A stretch of DNA of 64,000 nucleotides from Macrolepiota albuminosa (GCA_027475525.1 JAMWFC010000087.1:558001-622000), one strand, 5' to 3'. Positions 1 to 11,928 are shown, counted from the stretch's first letter. Made by a program: numbers and translations. The notes: generated from the sequence alone by a model not told the origin.

Positions 1-1408
1 TTCATCCCCTCCCATTGCTGCCCCCTCTGCCTTCTTCCTGGACTCATCCCCCATCTCGACATCTGTGGGGGCTTCTTTCCGCTTCTCTTGGGGTGCTGAG
101 TCGCCAACCGCTTCCTGCTCTCCCAACTCCTGTTTCTCGCCAAGAGACCTTGCCGCCAAGTGGATAGGCAACAAGAGGCCACTTGGACCTGCCTCAGAGG
201 CTTGAGGAGGCAGGCAACTTGCCGCTAAGGCCTTCTCCCGATCTGCCATCTCGGCATCCTCTGGGACTGGTGAAGGGGAGGGTGACAAGACCACATGAGG
301 TTGCTTGGCCTTGCCCTTCCCTTTGCTTGGCAAAGGGGCTTGTTGTTTTTCTGGAACTGAAGTCCCTTGGCACTCTCCAGCACCCTGATTGCTGATGGTT
401 TCCAATCCATCTCCTTGGCATGTTGGCAATGCCAAGGAGGCACGTCCAATAACTGCCATACCACTGGCAGCAACCTTCTTCATCTGTCCCTCCACAAACT
501 CCCTAGCCCTCCTTACTAAAGTGACTCTTTGCCCCATCAATGGTACAGGCGCATTTCAAAGCCCCACAATGATAGCAGGGCTGGGTACCGGTCGGGAACC
601 AACAACCTTCTGGGTCGTTATCCGCCCAACATTTGTCGCACTGCCCTCAGAAAGTCAGTGGCAAGAATGAAATCTAGAAGTTACTTACCGCACCCCACGC
701 CACCTTAAACACTTGCCAAGTCGCCAGGGAAACGGTCTTCTTTCTCTTCATCTCCTCCATTATGACACCGGCTTCTTGCCCCTTATCCAAAACGGCTTCT
801 TTGTGATGCAGCAACAGCAGTCCTTTGAGCTCCTTGTCATCAAAGCTGGACTGCATCAGCGCCTAAACAAATCATGGTGAATTAGAAGACCAGGTTTAGA
901 GAAAGGCTTACCGCATATTGAGGAGCTGCCTTGCGATTCTGCAAATGTTGTTAGCGACCATTGGCAGCGGCAAGCAAAATCAGCACATACTTTGCGTTTG
1001 GAAGCACCTGCCAGCTTCCTCGGCGAGCCCAACTTGCTAGCTGGCAACACTGGGCTTGAAGTGCTGCCAGCGCGATCTACCTTGCCAGATTCCTCAGTTC
1101 CCTGCCTCTTAGCGGCAGGCGCTTTCCCCACTGCTACTCCCTCCATCTCCTCTGCCAACTCCCTGACCCTCTCCTGCTTCTCCAGAGCCCTGGTAATCTC
1201 CCCAGTATCACGAGAGAACTCCTCTTGCCTTGCCACAAGCTCCTCCTCCACCTGCATATGTGCCAAGGGTGCCAACACCTCCTGTTTACTGTGAGAGGAC
1301 AAATCAGACCAAAGCTAAGTTAGAAGGAATGGGTTAGAAATACTCACTTTGCTGCAGGTGCGCTTACCGTCATTGGCAATGCCCCTGACAGAATATCCTC
1401 CAACTCGT
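1..1408 (-). pseudogene. Older copy of the retrotransposon antisense accessory gene, 3' part
   Basis: Read on the minus strand this matches exons 2-6 of the intact gene at 9357-11759. Conserved stretches include SKQEVLAPLA (about 1285), a DDKELKGLL-like segment (about 840) and the cysteine cluster CDKCWADNDPEGC (about 640-600). The reading frame is lost after that cluster near 540, where about a dozen codons are missing relative to the intact copy. The upstream part of the gene lies at 12876-13240, because a younger element inserted into what corresponds to exon 2. The C-terminal end runs off the left edge of the window. Divergence from the intact copy, with cysteines and splice sites kept, suggests the gene was maintained before this copy decayed. 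Confidence 0.75.
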
Positions 1409-2355
1409 TGATAGGACCCTATACAGGTTAGGCGCATCAACGGCAGGCTCGGCACCGGTTCCGGAAACCTTGCCGCACTCGTTCCGAACTTGGCGCATGC
1501 GTTTTACCTATTTTAAGCCATTCCCGATGGCCGGACACGGCAAGAAGCAGATCCAATCAGTGATAGCGCCGATCGGCAGACAGAATGACAACTGACAGAT
1601 GGCATCAGTCACTGACGACAGCGCTTAGCGAGAAGCCTGATGATCTATCAAAAACTGACGGACAGCTTGGTGTTTGACCTTGGCGTCTGACACCGCTTAC
1701 CGTCTCGATTTAGCGCCCAACATCGCTTAGGTGTTCTGACACGCAGGAGGGTGATGGATTGATGGTTTAGCACCGCGATCTGCCGCCGGGTGGCGCCAAG
1801 GGTCCTCAAAGGACGGTAGGGATCTGAAACCGTTGGAGCTACCCCTATGAAATTTTCCAGTTTACCGCACTTTGGCGATGGTTGGTCACTGGCGACGGTG
1901 AACTCCTTGTAGTATATATATTACTTACCGACTTGTACATAGGGATCATCAGACGAATAGACCAGAGTTCCCCCACTTACTTCAGTCTCCCTTACGCTCA
2001 AGAGCTCATTTACGGTCGGCAACGTCGAACTCGTTGGCAGTTGCAGACTCTCGCTAAACTTCGACTTATTCGCGCCTTGCAACTACGGCAGGCATTATCG
2101 ACGCTTAGATCTCGCTAAGCTTACCGTGCTCTTGCCGTTGACCTTGCCGTGTTCACTTACCGCTCTTTTCTTAGGCGCTTTACCTTAGCGCTTGACACTT
2201 GCCGACCCCGTTACCGACTTTTACCCTTTTTCACAGACGCGTTCTCTGGGACCTGCCCGGGACTCCTCAAATCACTTATAGCGCGCCCAACGCAAACTCT
2301 TGGTACGGTAACACTATTGATACATTTGTTACTGACCAAACTTTGGGCGTCATCA
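1409..2355 (+). repeat. 5' LTR of the young element
   Basis: This 947-bp repeat has TG...CA ends. It differs from the 3' LTR at three sites: two near 1442-1462 and one near 2294. A TATA-like stretch (gtatatatatta, about 1911-1922) could be the promoter of the sense transcript, but this is inference. Confidence 0.95.
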
Positions 2356-2358
2356 AAT

Positions 2359-2376
2359 TGGAGCCCACCGCGAGGG
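2359..2376 (+). other. Putative primer-binding site
   Basis: Three bases after the LTR end the sequence reads TGGAGCCCACCGCGAGGG. It begins with TGG, as expected for pairing with a tRNA 3' CCA end. I could not assign the tRNA species. Confidence 0.5.
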
Positions 2377-2712
2377 ATCTCTAGGGCAGAATTCCGCCAG
2401 AAACCCGTCTTCAGCGTAGGCGCCGCCTGCTAGAGCAGTCGGCAGAAGGCATAGCTCCTTCCCACCCATCAACCCCACAACCACCTGGTGCCTTACCGGG
2501 TCTTTCTCTTGCCCAGGAACTACAGAACGCCACTGTAGACGCATTTCCTGATCTCTTCCCGCATTCCCTCGATTATAGCGCCGACGACCCCTTAGCGTCG
2601 CCCTTTACCTTACCGCAATCAGTTACCCCCATCACTCCTCTAACACCGCTTTCTCAGCTCGTCATTTTGCTTACCCCGTCGCCAACCTCTAGAACTCCTT
2701 CCCCACCACCGT

Positions 2713-2866
2713 TAACCGAACTCGCCAACGCAGTCGCTATGGAACAACAAGTCCAGCGCATGCCGCCACGTAACCACTTCTCGGCACCGTAACCGAACTC
2801 GCCAACGCAGTCGCTATGGAACAACAAGTCCAGCGCATGCCGCCACGTAACCACTTCTCGGCACCG
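2713..2866 (+). repeat. Exact tandem duplication of 77 bp at the gag start
   Basis: Bases 2713-2789 are repeated exactly at 2790-2866. The gag start is therefore duplicated: the first ATG (2739) runs 17 codons into a stop created at the junction, and the second ATG (2816) opens the full gag frame. The length is the same as at six other places in the window. Confidence 0.97.
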
Positions 2867-4288
2867 AAATGGGACGAGACCAAGCCACAGGAGCTCTCCC
2901 AGTATTTCAAGGAGTTGGAGTATCTATTCAGAGATTGTAACATTACCGACCATACGCAGATGAAGGAGTACGCGGCAAGATACGTATCGTATGACACGGC
3001 AGAGACGTGGACAGGTTTGACCGAGTTTGCCGCCTTTGTCCCTGCCGCACCGCCAGTTCCAGCCCAAGGCGCTTCGTATGAGGACTGGAAGACGGCAGTG
3101 ATCCAGTTGTACCCTGGCGCAGAAGAGGCTACCCGATACACGGTAAACGAGTTGCAGAAATTAGTTCAGGAATCTTTCGACAACGGCACTTCTTCTCTTG
3201 GCGCATTCTCCACGTATTACCGCGAGTTCCAGAAGATTGCTAGGTGGCTTCTGCAGAACGGCAAGCTCTATATTAACGAGGAACGTCGCCTATTTCAGCA
3301 AGGCATCCCGACTTCACTGTGGACTCGTATTGCTCGTCGCCTAGAGATAGTTCACCAGGCTCATCACCCAGACGAGCCCTATAACGTTGCCGACGTCTTT
3401 GAAGCCGGTAAATGGGTTCTCAAGGGAACGGACACTGGCGTTGGACTGCAGCGCGCTAGGACGAGCCCACCACCCGAGCGAACTAACGGTATCATTCCCA
3501 TCCCGCCTCCTGTTGCCGACTTCGTTAAGAAAGAAGAGCTCAATGCTGCCATTACCGCCGCTGTCGCTTCCGCTATAACTCGTATTGAAACTATGATTAC
3601 CACCAACCTCACGGCTAACCGACCCGCTAACGTACCCGCACCTGGCCCTTGCCACTTCTGTGGGGAAATTGGCCATACCATGACTAGAGGACGCTGCGTT
3701 ACTCTCGAAAACTACATTCGGCAAGGAAGGATTCGACGGGCTATCGACGGCAAGATAGTCCTCACCACTGGCGCCATCATTCCCAACTACCCAGACAAGA
3801 AGTCCTTCCAGGAGCGAGTTGATGAGTGGCATAGGCGCAACCCAGGACAGATCGTTACCGGCACGCTATCTGGCAACGCCAACCCCGACCCTGAACAAGC
3901 GACCCAACAGCAGATGATTCACGAGGTCTTACATTTCGACAGCGTTGGCGACCACCCTACTTTCTCGCGGGAAGAGCGTATCGCCAAGCTCCAACAGGAG
4001 TTGGATTCGCTAAAGAACCAGGTTTTTGATGGGGTTGAAGTTAAGCAGCCTAAACAACCTCTTAAAGGATACAAGCCAATGCCTCCCGCTAGCAAGTTAC
4101 CGACTCCTGCTCCTGCCGCACCGCCTGCCACTACCCCTGCTACTGCTCCAGAACCATCGTCGTCCGCTACCGCTCCCGAACCGCCTTTGCCGCCTCTCCA
4201 TCCCTACTCAGGGATTCCCGACCGATATCATGCTCCCGCACAACGAAACTTTGCCGCTCCCGAGAAACGTCCTGAGGGTGGCTACTGA
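2816..4288 (+). CDS. Gag-like protein of the young element
   Basis: A 490-residue frame encodes the structural protein expected to package the element RNA. A helical capsid-like N-terminal half is followed by a zinc-knuckle variant, C-x2-C-x4-H-x6-C, near 3653-3700 and a proline/alanine-rich tail. The start is the second of two duplicated ATGs; removing one 77-bp copy gives the same protein from a single start. The frame ends at TGA (4286-4288), yet the reading frame after the stop continues open into the protease region and looks like normal family sequence (VTLSVEELCSIAPDVRNQ). Stop read-through or a recent nonsense change are both possible. Confidence 0.85.
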   Translation: MEQQVQRMPPRNHFSAPKWDETKPQELSQYFKELEYLFRDCNITDHTQMKEYAARYVSYDTAETWTGLTEFAAFVPAAPPVPAQGASYEDWKTAVIQLYPGAEEATRYTVNELQKLVQESFDNGTSSLGAFSTYYREFQKIARWLLQNGKLYINEERRLFQQGIPTSLWTRIARRLEIVHQAHHPDEPYNVADVFEAGKWVLKGTDTGVGLQRARTSPPPERTNGIIPIPPPVADFVKKEELNAAITAAVASAITRIETMITTNLTANRPANVPAPGPCHFCGEIGHTMTRGRCVTLENYIRQGRIRRAIDGKIVLTTGAIIPNYPDKKSFQERVDEWHRRNPGQIVTGTLSGNANPDPEQATQQQMIHEVLHFDSVGDHPTFSREERIAKLQQELDSLKNQVFDGVEVKQPKQPLKGYKPMPPASKLPTPAPAAPPATTPATAPEPSSSATAPEPPLPPLHPYSGIPDRYHAPAQRNFAAPEKRPEGGY

Positions 4289-4342
4289 CCTACCGCGCCA
4301 ATATTCGATATCGAGAAATCCAACCACGTCTTTAACCGTATC

Positions 4343-5128
4343 ATGAAAACCGCCGTCACCTTATCAGTTGAAGAGCTTTGTAGTATTGCTCCAGACGTCC
4401 GCAACCAGGTCAAAACGGCAGTCACTCCCCGACGACCCTTGGCGACAGCTGTTGCCGAAGTTGATGAACTCGACGACGCGCTTCCGGGTTTTTCTGTTAC
4501 CATCGACTCTCCCGACACTGATGAGCATCTTGCCGACTCCATCGCTAACGCCACCTCTGTGGACCCAGTGGAGACCTACCTTAGGTCTGTGGACCATGGA
4601 GAGGACCCCGCTATCCTTACCGTCGCTCAAGAATCGCACGCTATCCGCTCGGTAGCGCTAACCGTAGACAACAAGCACGAGGTAGAGGCAATTGTTGATA
4701 GCGGGTCTCAGATTATTTCTATGGCAGCAGAAGTCGCTAACGATCTAGGCCTCATTTACGACCCTACGGTTATACTAAACATGCAGAGCGCTAACGGTAC
4801 CGTGGACAGATCCCTCGGCCTTGCCAAGAATGTGCCCTGCACCCTTGGCGACATTACGTTTTATCTTCAGATCCACATTTTACGCTCCCCGGCTTACGAC
4901 TTACTACTCGGCAGACCCTTCGACGTCTTGGCGCGATCAGTCGTCAAGACGGTTACCGATGAGGAAACGACCCTCACAATTAGCGACCCAAATTCCGGAA
5001 TCCGACGAACGGTGCCAACGTTCCCTAGGGGACAACGAAAAGGCGCCCGCGCTAAGCCCCCGGAGTTTACCGACCAACACGCCAACGAGCCTCCACACCG
5101 GTGTTTTCACAGACCATCGAGGAGGTGA
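4343..5128 (+). CDS. Aspartic protease region (retropepsin-like)
   Basis: This frame lies in phase with gag, separated from it by one TGA. It holds a retropepsin-like fold with the catalytic motif DSG in AIVDSGSQI (about 4690-4715) and a later LLLGRPF segment typical of the protease C-terminal side. It would cleave the polyprotein into its mature parts. The frame ends at 5128 while the next pol segment is open in the -1 frame from about 5101. That could be a programmed -1 shift or a one-base indel; I saw no clear slippery heptamer. Confidence 0.8.
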   Translation: MKTAVTLSVEELCSIAPDVRNQVKTAVTPRRPLATAVAEVDELDDALPGFSVTIDSPDTDEHLADSIANATSVDPVETYLRSVDHGEDPAILTVAQESHAIRSVALTVDNKHEVEAIVDSGSQIISMAAEVANDLGLIYDPTVILNMQSANGTVDRSLGLAKNVPCTLGDITFYLQIHILRSPAYDLLLGRPFDVLARSVVKTVTDEETTLTISDPNSGIRRTVPTFPRGQRKGARAKPPEFTDQHANEPPHRCFHRPSRR

Positions 5129-8100
5129 TTGGCGACGATCACGGAGATGTGGCGCTAACGCTGGAATATGACCATTCAACTGGTCTTGTAAATATTATAT
5201 CTACCGCTTGTCTTGACGAGGAAGTTTTGCTTTCCTCTACCGTTACCGACGCTGAGCTTTCCCAGAAAAACCCAGATATTACCGACTCAGCTCTAGCGTA
5301 CTTATATCTTACCGCTTCAGAATCGTTTCAAAATATTGCGTCTACCGATACGTATCTCACTACCCTTCCCGGAGCCTCGTCTCCTGCCGTTCTTGGACTT
5401 GCCGCCCCTCAGGCTACAGTTCCCCTTTCCACATCTGTGTATAACCAAGCTAACGCTCCCAAAAGGAAAGGGGTACAAGTTAAAAAGAAATATAAGCCAG
5501 TTGCGCTTAAAACAAAACCCATCGCTACGCACTCTCCCGAGACTTTTAGGATCGAGCGCCAGATCATTGGCGACCCTCTTCGCTTAAAACAAAACCCATC
5601 GCTACGCACTCTCCCGAGACTTTTAGGATCGAGCGCCAGATCATTGGCGACCCTCTTGCCGACATGCCGACCTTATCACCGAATCCGCCACCCTTTCACC
5701 CCACAGGACGTTTTACCGCAGAACGCCAGCAGCAGTTAGCCAAGGAGCATGACACAGGATTTTTGACCAAAGATGAGTTGAATGTCCTTACCGATCTCGT
5801 CGCTAAGCAGGATAAAGCCTTTGCTTGGGAGGACTCAGAACGCGGCAGCCTACGTACGGATTTCTTCCCACCAGTTGTCATCCCGACCATTCCTCACGTG
5901 CCATGGACTGAGCACAACCGACCGTTACCGCCTGGAATCGAAGCCGAGGTCTGCCAGATTATTAGGACCAAGATACAGGCTGGCGTCTACGAGCCCTCCA
6001 ATAGTTCTTACCGCTCCCGCTGGTTCTGTGTCCTCAAAAAGAACGGCAATCTACGCATAGTTCACAGTCTTGAGCCGCTGAATAGAGTAACCATACGACA
6101 CTCTGGCGTACCGCCTTTCCCTGACCACTTTGCTGAGTCCTTTGCCGGGCGTATCTGTGGCGCCACCCTTGATCTCTACGTTGGCTACGATGAACGCTTG
6201 ATACACCCCTCTTCCCGTGACCTCACCACCTTTCAAACTCCGTTTGGCGCCTTGCGCCTAGTCACCTTACCGATGGGCTGGACAAACTCAGTCCCCATAT
6301 TCCATGACGACATCACATTCATCCTCCAACCCGAGATACCGCATAACGTCCTAAGCTTCATTGATGACGTTGGCGTCAAAGGCCCCAAAGACTGGCGACT
6401 CGTAAACGGCTTACCGGCGACCCATCCCGACAACTCCAACATTTGCTTAGCGCTATGGGAGTTCTTCCAGCTGCTCAATCGAGTTCTCCAACGTATGAAG
6501 TATAGCGGTGGTACCTTTAGCGGTCACAAACTCCTCCTCTGCGCGCCAAGGTTCAAAATACTTGGTCACATCTGCACTCCCGACGGTCGTGTTCCCGACG
6601 AATCTCGCTTAGCACTCTTGGAGCGCTGGGGTCCTTGCCGCGACTTATCTGAAGTTCGCGCCTTTCTTGGCACCGTTGGCGTTCTCAGAATATTCGTCAA
6701 AAACTTTGCCCATCGCGCACATGCCCTTAACCGACTCACCCGCGCTAACGAGCCCTTCGAATTTGGGCCAGACCAGGTCACTGCCCAACGCGACTTAGTA
6801 AAAGCCCTACAAGACGCCAAACCCCTAGTTCCAATCGACTATAGCTCTGCCGACCCTGTCATCTTGGCGGTGGATACCTCGTACATTGCTGTTGGCTACT
6901 TCTTGTGCCAGTGCCTTAGCGACAATCGGAAACAGCGACGCTACAACCGCTTTGGGTCTATCACACTAAACGACAGAGAGTCTCGCTACAGTCAGCCTAA
7001 ACTAGAGCTCTATGGACTGTTCAAAGCATTCCGGGCGCTAAAGATGTATCTAATTGGCGTACGAAACCTGATTGTTGAGGTCGACGCTAGGTACATCAAA
7101 GGCATGCTGCAGAATCCCGACATCCAGCCATCCGCTAGTATGAACCGGTGGGTAGTCACCATCCTCATGTTTCACTTTGAGCTGGTACACGTCAAGAGCT
7201 CTTTCCACGGCCCAGATGGACTCTCTAGGCGACCACGGCAGCCTGGCGACCCGGTAGTGGACCCTCAGGCTGATAGCGATTTCGAGGACTGGATCGACCG
7301 CTTACATGGTTTCGTGCACCTCATACAACAGCCAATCCCCCTATTACGACGGCAACAGTCTACCAGTATCCTGTTACATCCTATCGTCCCTTACCGCCCC
7401 GAGACCTTTAGCGCACCCCTCACGTTCTACATGGCAAGCATCCTTAAACAAGACTTGCCGCCAGTAAAAGTTGTACAGGAACCCCAGTCGCTAAGAGAAG
7501 ACAGCAGAAACCTGACCTATGATGCCGTCCCTCGATCCGCCAAAGCAAAGGCAGAAGACAGTTGCTTGTTAATAGTTGAACAATGGCTACAAGACCTTAA
7601 GCGACCCACAGGCCTTACCGACGAACAATACGCTACCTTTATCCGCTATGCTACCCGCTTCTTCTTTACCGACAACCGACTTTGGCGACGAAATCGAGAT
7701 GGCGCTCACAAGCTGATCATCAAGCCAGAAGGTCGCTTACGAGTCTTGCGCGCTATGCATGACGAGCTAGGTCATAGAGGTCTGTACGCTACTCGAGCTT
7801 CTCTGTTAGAACGCTTCTGGTGGCCACACGCTAGTGCCGACATCGCCTGGTACATTAGGACTTGCCACCTCTGCCAAATTCAACAAACACGCCAAGTGCT
7901 CATACCGCCAACCGTTGCAATGCCAGCTCCCCTTTTCAGCAAAATCTACGTCGATACCATGCATATGCCCAAATCTGGTCGCTACAAGTACATCATTCAA
8001 GGTCGTTGTTCGCTAATCCACTGGCCTGAATTTCGAATGCTTCAAAGAGAAAATACCGAGGCGGTCGCCAAGTGGCTATTTGAGGACGTCATCTGCCGTT

Positions 8101-8927
8101 GGGGAGCGCTAAGAGAAATCGTCACAGATAACGGTGCGCCCATCATCAAAGCGCTAACATACCTCGCCAAGAAATACAACATTCACCACATTCGAGTATC
8201 TGGCTACAACAAGCGCGCCAATGGCCTGGTAGAGAGACCACACTTTGACGTTCGGCAAGCGCTCTTCAAGGCGGTCGATGGCGACGAGTCTCGTTGGAGT
8301 GAGGCAACGTATTCAGTGTTTTGGTCGGAAAGAGTTACCATTCGTAAGCGCATGGGTTGTTCTCCCTATTACGCGGCTACTGGCACCCATCCGTTACTCC
8401 CTGCCAACATTATAGAAGCGACTTATCCTCAGCCAGCACCCAACAGTATCTTAGCGACTACCGACCTTGTTGCCAGACGAGCTATTGACCTCCAATGAAG
8501 GAAAGAAGATTTGGAGCGACTTCACGAGGTAGTCTTTAGCGCCCGTCGCCAAGCAGCCCTGCGATTCGAAACCGAGCATAGCGCTACCATCAAAGATTAC
8601 AACTTCCCGAGAGGTGCGCTAGTACTTATGCGCAACTCCAAAATCGAGACCTCATACAATAAGAAAATGCGCCCGCGCTACCTGGGACCTTTGGTAGTTA
8701 TCTCTCGTAACCGTGGAGGCGCTTACGTGCTCTGTGAATTAGATGGTTCAGTACTACATCGACCTGTTGCCGCTTTCCGCCTATTGCCGTATCTCGCCAG
8801 AGAACACATTGACTTGCCGCTTGAAGCGCTAGACATCGACACCGCCAAGCTTAGGGAACTTGAAGAAACAGACTTACTGGACGATGATGACTTACCGACT
8901 CTAGTTGAAGAAGAAGAAAATGATTAG
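5101..8927 (+). CDS. Pol: reverse transcriptase, RNase H, integrase (interrupted)
   Basis: The linker from 5101 joins the main pol frame (5664-8498) only if one copy of the 77-bp duplication at 5504-5657 is removed; the two frames then coincide exactly. Domains in order: reverse transcriptase (about 5890-6400; FQTPFGALRL, PMGWTNS and a FIDD catalytic motif in SFIDDVG), RNase H (about 6840-7230; ILAVDTS, ending GPDGLSRR), the integrase HHCC zinc finger (about 7755-7880; HDELGHRG, CHLCQ) and the integrase core with IYVDTMH, EIVTDNGAP and GLVERPH as the D, D, E residues. An in-frame TGA at 8496 precedes a C-terminal integrase tail (8499-8927; MRPRYLGPLVV) that is clearly the same protein. Order and motifs place it with Ty3/Gypsy elements. 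As assembled it is not a continuous frame. Confidence 0.85.
5504..5657 (+). repeat. Exact tandem duplication of 77 bp inside pol
   Basis: Bases 5504-5580 recur exactly at 5581-5657. Because 77 is not a multiple of three, the duplication shifts the pol frame; deleting one copy restores a single open frame from 5101 into the RT. Confidence 0.97.
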
Positions 8928-9356
8928 AAAAGACTATACTGATAAGCTCTTATTTTTCTATTACTTACCTTACTTATCTTTCTTGCCGTGACTTACTATA
9001 CTATATTCAACAGACATTTCTTTACATAGTCAAGCCGCAGCGCTAGCATGTCGCCAACGCTTAGCGCTCTGCGCAACTCTCGCCAAGGGTTTTTCGCTAT
9101 GATGATTTACTGAGCGTTTCCCTTTTTCCTCAAAATTTGTCTAAGTCCCTCACATATTACTGTTCTTACTAAAACCTACCTTAGAATACTTGCCACTAGC
9201 TTTCTCTTTGCTTTACTTTTTTGACTCTCTGCCGCTACGCTAACTCAGACTAGACTTAATTCCTCCACGCGGTAGGGAACAGCAAAAATATATCAAAAAC
9301 GGGGCGCCAACAATATATGTACAAAAAGAAAACGGCCTATCTACGCTAAGGTCCGT
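8928..9356. other. Gap between pol and the antisense gene
   Basis: AT-richer non-coding sequence between the convergent ends of pol (+) and the accessory gene (-). I see no gene or repeat in it. It may hold polyadenylation signals for the antisense transcript. Confidence 0.6.
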
Positions 9357-11759
9357 TTACTCACTATCATCCTCCAGCGGCAACGAGTCGTCGGAAATCG
9401 GCAAGGAGGAGTCGCGCAAGGGAAGGAGGTCGCCCGGCAAAATGTGGTTGGCGGTTTGCCAATCCATGGCGGCTTGGCAATCGTTCTGGTAGTCGCGAAG
9501 AACGCGGAGGCTGCGGCCCAGGTTGGAGTAGCGCAGTCGTAGCGCCATAAGCTGCCCCCGGACTCGTTCCCGTTCTCGCTCCATTACCGCCTCCATCGTT
9601 GCCGCCCTCCTCGAGAACCTCTCCAACATGTCCCGCGGGTTGAGCGCCACCACCGGGTATACGAGGTCTTGCCCCAGCCAGTTGAAAGCGTCGCCAGTGA
9701 CCGTTGGCTGCGGCTGGGGGGTCCACGCGGGATTGACCCTGGCGATCACGGGGCGCCTAGCCTCCAGCCCGGCAACGTCCTCGGGGTCGGAAACCTCCCA
9801 AGGGGCAGCGTTGCCGTAGGGAGGCAGCCACCGCCACTCAGGCTCTTCCCAGGTAACTCCTGCCCCCTCCTCTCCTTCCACTACCTCCCTTACCGATGCC
9901 TCTTCTTCGCCCCCTTCCCGCTGAGTCGCCAACGTTTTGTCGGCTGCCAGATCCTCATCGCCTCCCGCTACCGCTACCGCCTCTTCTGCACCCATGTCGT
10001 CCTCCCCGTCCGCGTCCTTGTCACCAGCCATGGCCTCAGGCTCTTCCCTTGGCGGCGGATCCATTACCGCGTTGTCCTCGTCGGGAAGCGGCAGAGAAGC
10101 CACTCGCAGGTGGATGGGGGAGAGCAATTTGCTAGGCCCGGCTTCGGTATCCCTTGGCGGGAGGCGGCTAGCGGCAAGCGCCTTTTCGAGATCCTCCATC
10201 TCCACGTCCTCGGGGGTGGGGGGAGGAGATTCCACTACCTGTGTGCGCTTAGCCTTGCCCTTCCCCTTTGCAGGTGAAGGGACTTGTCGTTTTGAAGGGA
10301 CCGCAGTCCCTTGGCGCTCCCCGGCGCTGCGAGTGCTGACCGTTTCGTTTTCGTCCCCTTGACGCGTCGGCAACGCCAGGGAACTCTTGCTGATTGAAGC
10401 CGCGTCGCCAGCGGCCTGCCTCTTCTTCTCCCCCTCAACGAACTCCCGAGCCCGTTTGACGAGAACGGCACGCTTGAAGGTGCGCTCCACTACCACGTCG
10501 GGAGCTCCACCGCGCTCGCGACTCTTAGCGCTGTCCAGAGTGCAAGCCCTCTTCAGCGTACCGCACCGGTAGCAAGGCTGGCCACCAGTGGGGTACCAAC
10601 ACCCCTCTGGGTCGTTGTCGGCCCAGCACTTGTCGCACTATAAGAATGTTAGCATGAGCGGTAAGGAAAGTCAAACTACTTACCGCTCCTTGGGAGTCCT
10701 TGAACTCCCGTCTTGCCGCTGGGCTTGCCGTCTTCTTATCCTTCATCTCCGGCAAGACCACTCCCGCTTCCATTCCCTCATCCAAAACCGCCTCATCGCG
10801 TCGCGCCACCAGCAAGCCCTTCAGCTCTGCGTCGCTAAATGAGGTTTGCGTTGGCGCCTGCCAACTAGGCGGTTAGCAGAGAAAGTACCTTGGCGCGATA
10901 AACTCACCGTGTAACGAGGGGCGGCAGCCTTACGAGACTTAGAACAAAATAAACAAAAGTCGGCAGCGGTAAGAAAGCCTCAAACTTACCTTCTTTTTCA
11001 AAGTCTTGCCAGGCTTGACCGGAGAGCCCGATTTGCTTGCCGGCAGTGCTGGGCTCTGGGCACTACCGGCGCGGGAATCCTTCACATCAGACATCTGCCT
11101 CCTGGCAACTGGCGACTTCTCGCTAGCAACCAGGGACTCGCCAAAGACCTCTCGCTCCTCCAACGCCTTGGTCCTCTCCTTGGCGTCACGGGAGGCCTCT
11201 TCCAGCACACTCTCGTGAATTGCCGCCATCTCTGCATCGACCTGCAGGTTGGCGAGAGGCGCCAACACCTCTTGCTTGCTGTGAGGAGATAGATCAGACC
11301 ACAGCTAAGTTAGAAAGTACAGTTAGAGATACTCACTCAGGCGCTGGCGCGCTTACCGTCATTGGCAAGGCGCCAGAGAGGATGTCCTCCAGTTCGTCCT
11401 CAATGGTTGGAACGGGAGGAGGCGCCTAGGGAATCAGTTAGCTAGCGACGCGGCAAGCAATCATAAAAACTTACAAAGCGAGAGAAGGGACCCAGCCACT
11501 CAGACCCCAGATTATCAACGTACCGCGCTCGGCACCACTCCCGCACTTCGATCTCCTTGTCCCAGCCTACGCCAAGGACACGAACTTCGTACCAGCGCTC
11601 CAACAACTTCATTACCGCGATCACCAAGTTTGAAGGCGCCTCCGCGCCCACACCCTCGATGCGCTTGATAAAGTTGTTGGCCTTGGCGATGTAGGAAGAG
11701 GCAGCGTCTTGAGCCTCGCGAGATGGAACTGGAGGCGGAGTTGGAATTCGGAAAGACAT
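9357..11759 (-). CDS. Antisense accessory protein of the retrotransposon, Cys-cluster, unknown function
   Basis: Six exons on the minus strand: 11475-11759, 11357-11425, 10990-11304, 10908-10937, 10684-10857 and 9357-10637. They use GT-AG introns that are all phase 0 and give 717 residues. The N-terminus begins MSFRIPTPPPVP and continues as a helical segment. A cysteine cluster opens exon 6 (CDKCWADNDPEGC, then CYRCGTLKRAC); the second half has C-x2-C-x6-C spacing as in one half of fungal Zn2Cys6 domains. The rest is acidic and proline-rich with a predicted coiled segment near 9560-9600. The gene starts 170 bp inside the 3' LTR, so its promoter may lie in or beside that LTR. A second, diverged copy in the older element keeps the first exon, the cysteines and the splice sites. 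I do not recognise a named family and assign no function. Confidence 0.8.
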
Positions 11760-11918
11760 ATTTTTTTAATAGAGCGCCAGGTAAAGATGTGGAGGAGAGA
11801 CGAAGTCCAAACTCATGCGCCAGGACTATAAACCAAATCTCAAGAACGCACGGGCCACTTGTCACAAAAACGGTAACGGTAGCCTTATTTGGTGACTGAG
11901 GACAGTCAATTTTTCAGT

Positions 11919-11928
11919 TGGGGGGAGA
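11919..11928 (+). other. Purine-rich tract before the 3' LTR
   Basis: The run GGGGGGAGA lies immediately before the 3' LTR, the usual place of the polypurine tract that primes plus-strand DNA. The same run precedes the older LTR at 13410. Confidence 0.65.

Noticed and set aside
9669..10277. 202-codon plus-strand frame opposite the accessory gene
   Set aside because: It is a shadow of the proline- and alanine-rich exon 6 on the minus strand, with no retroelement motif.
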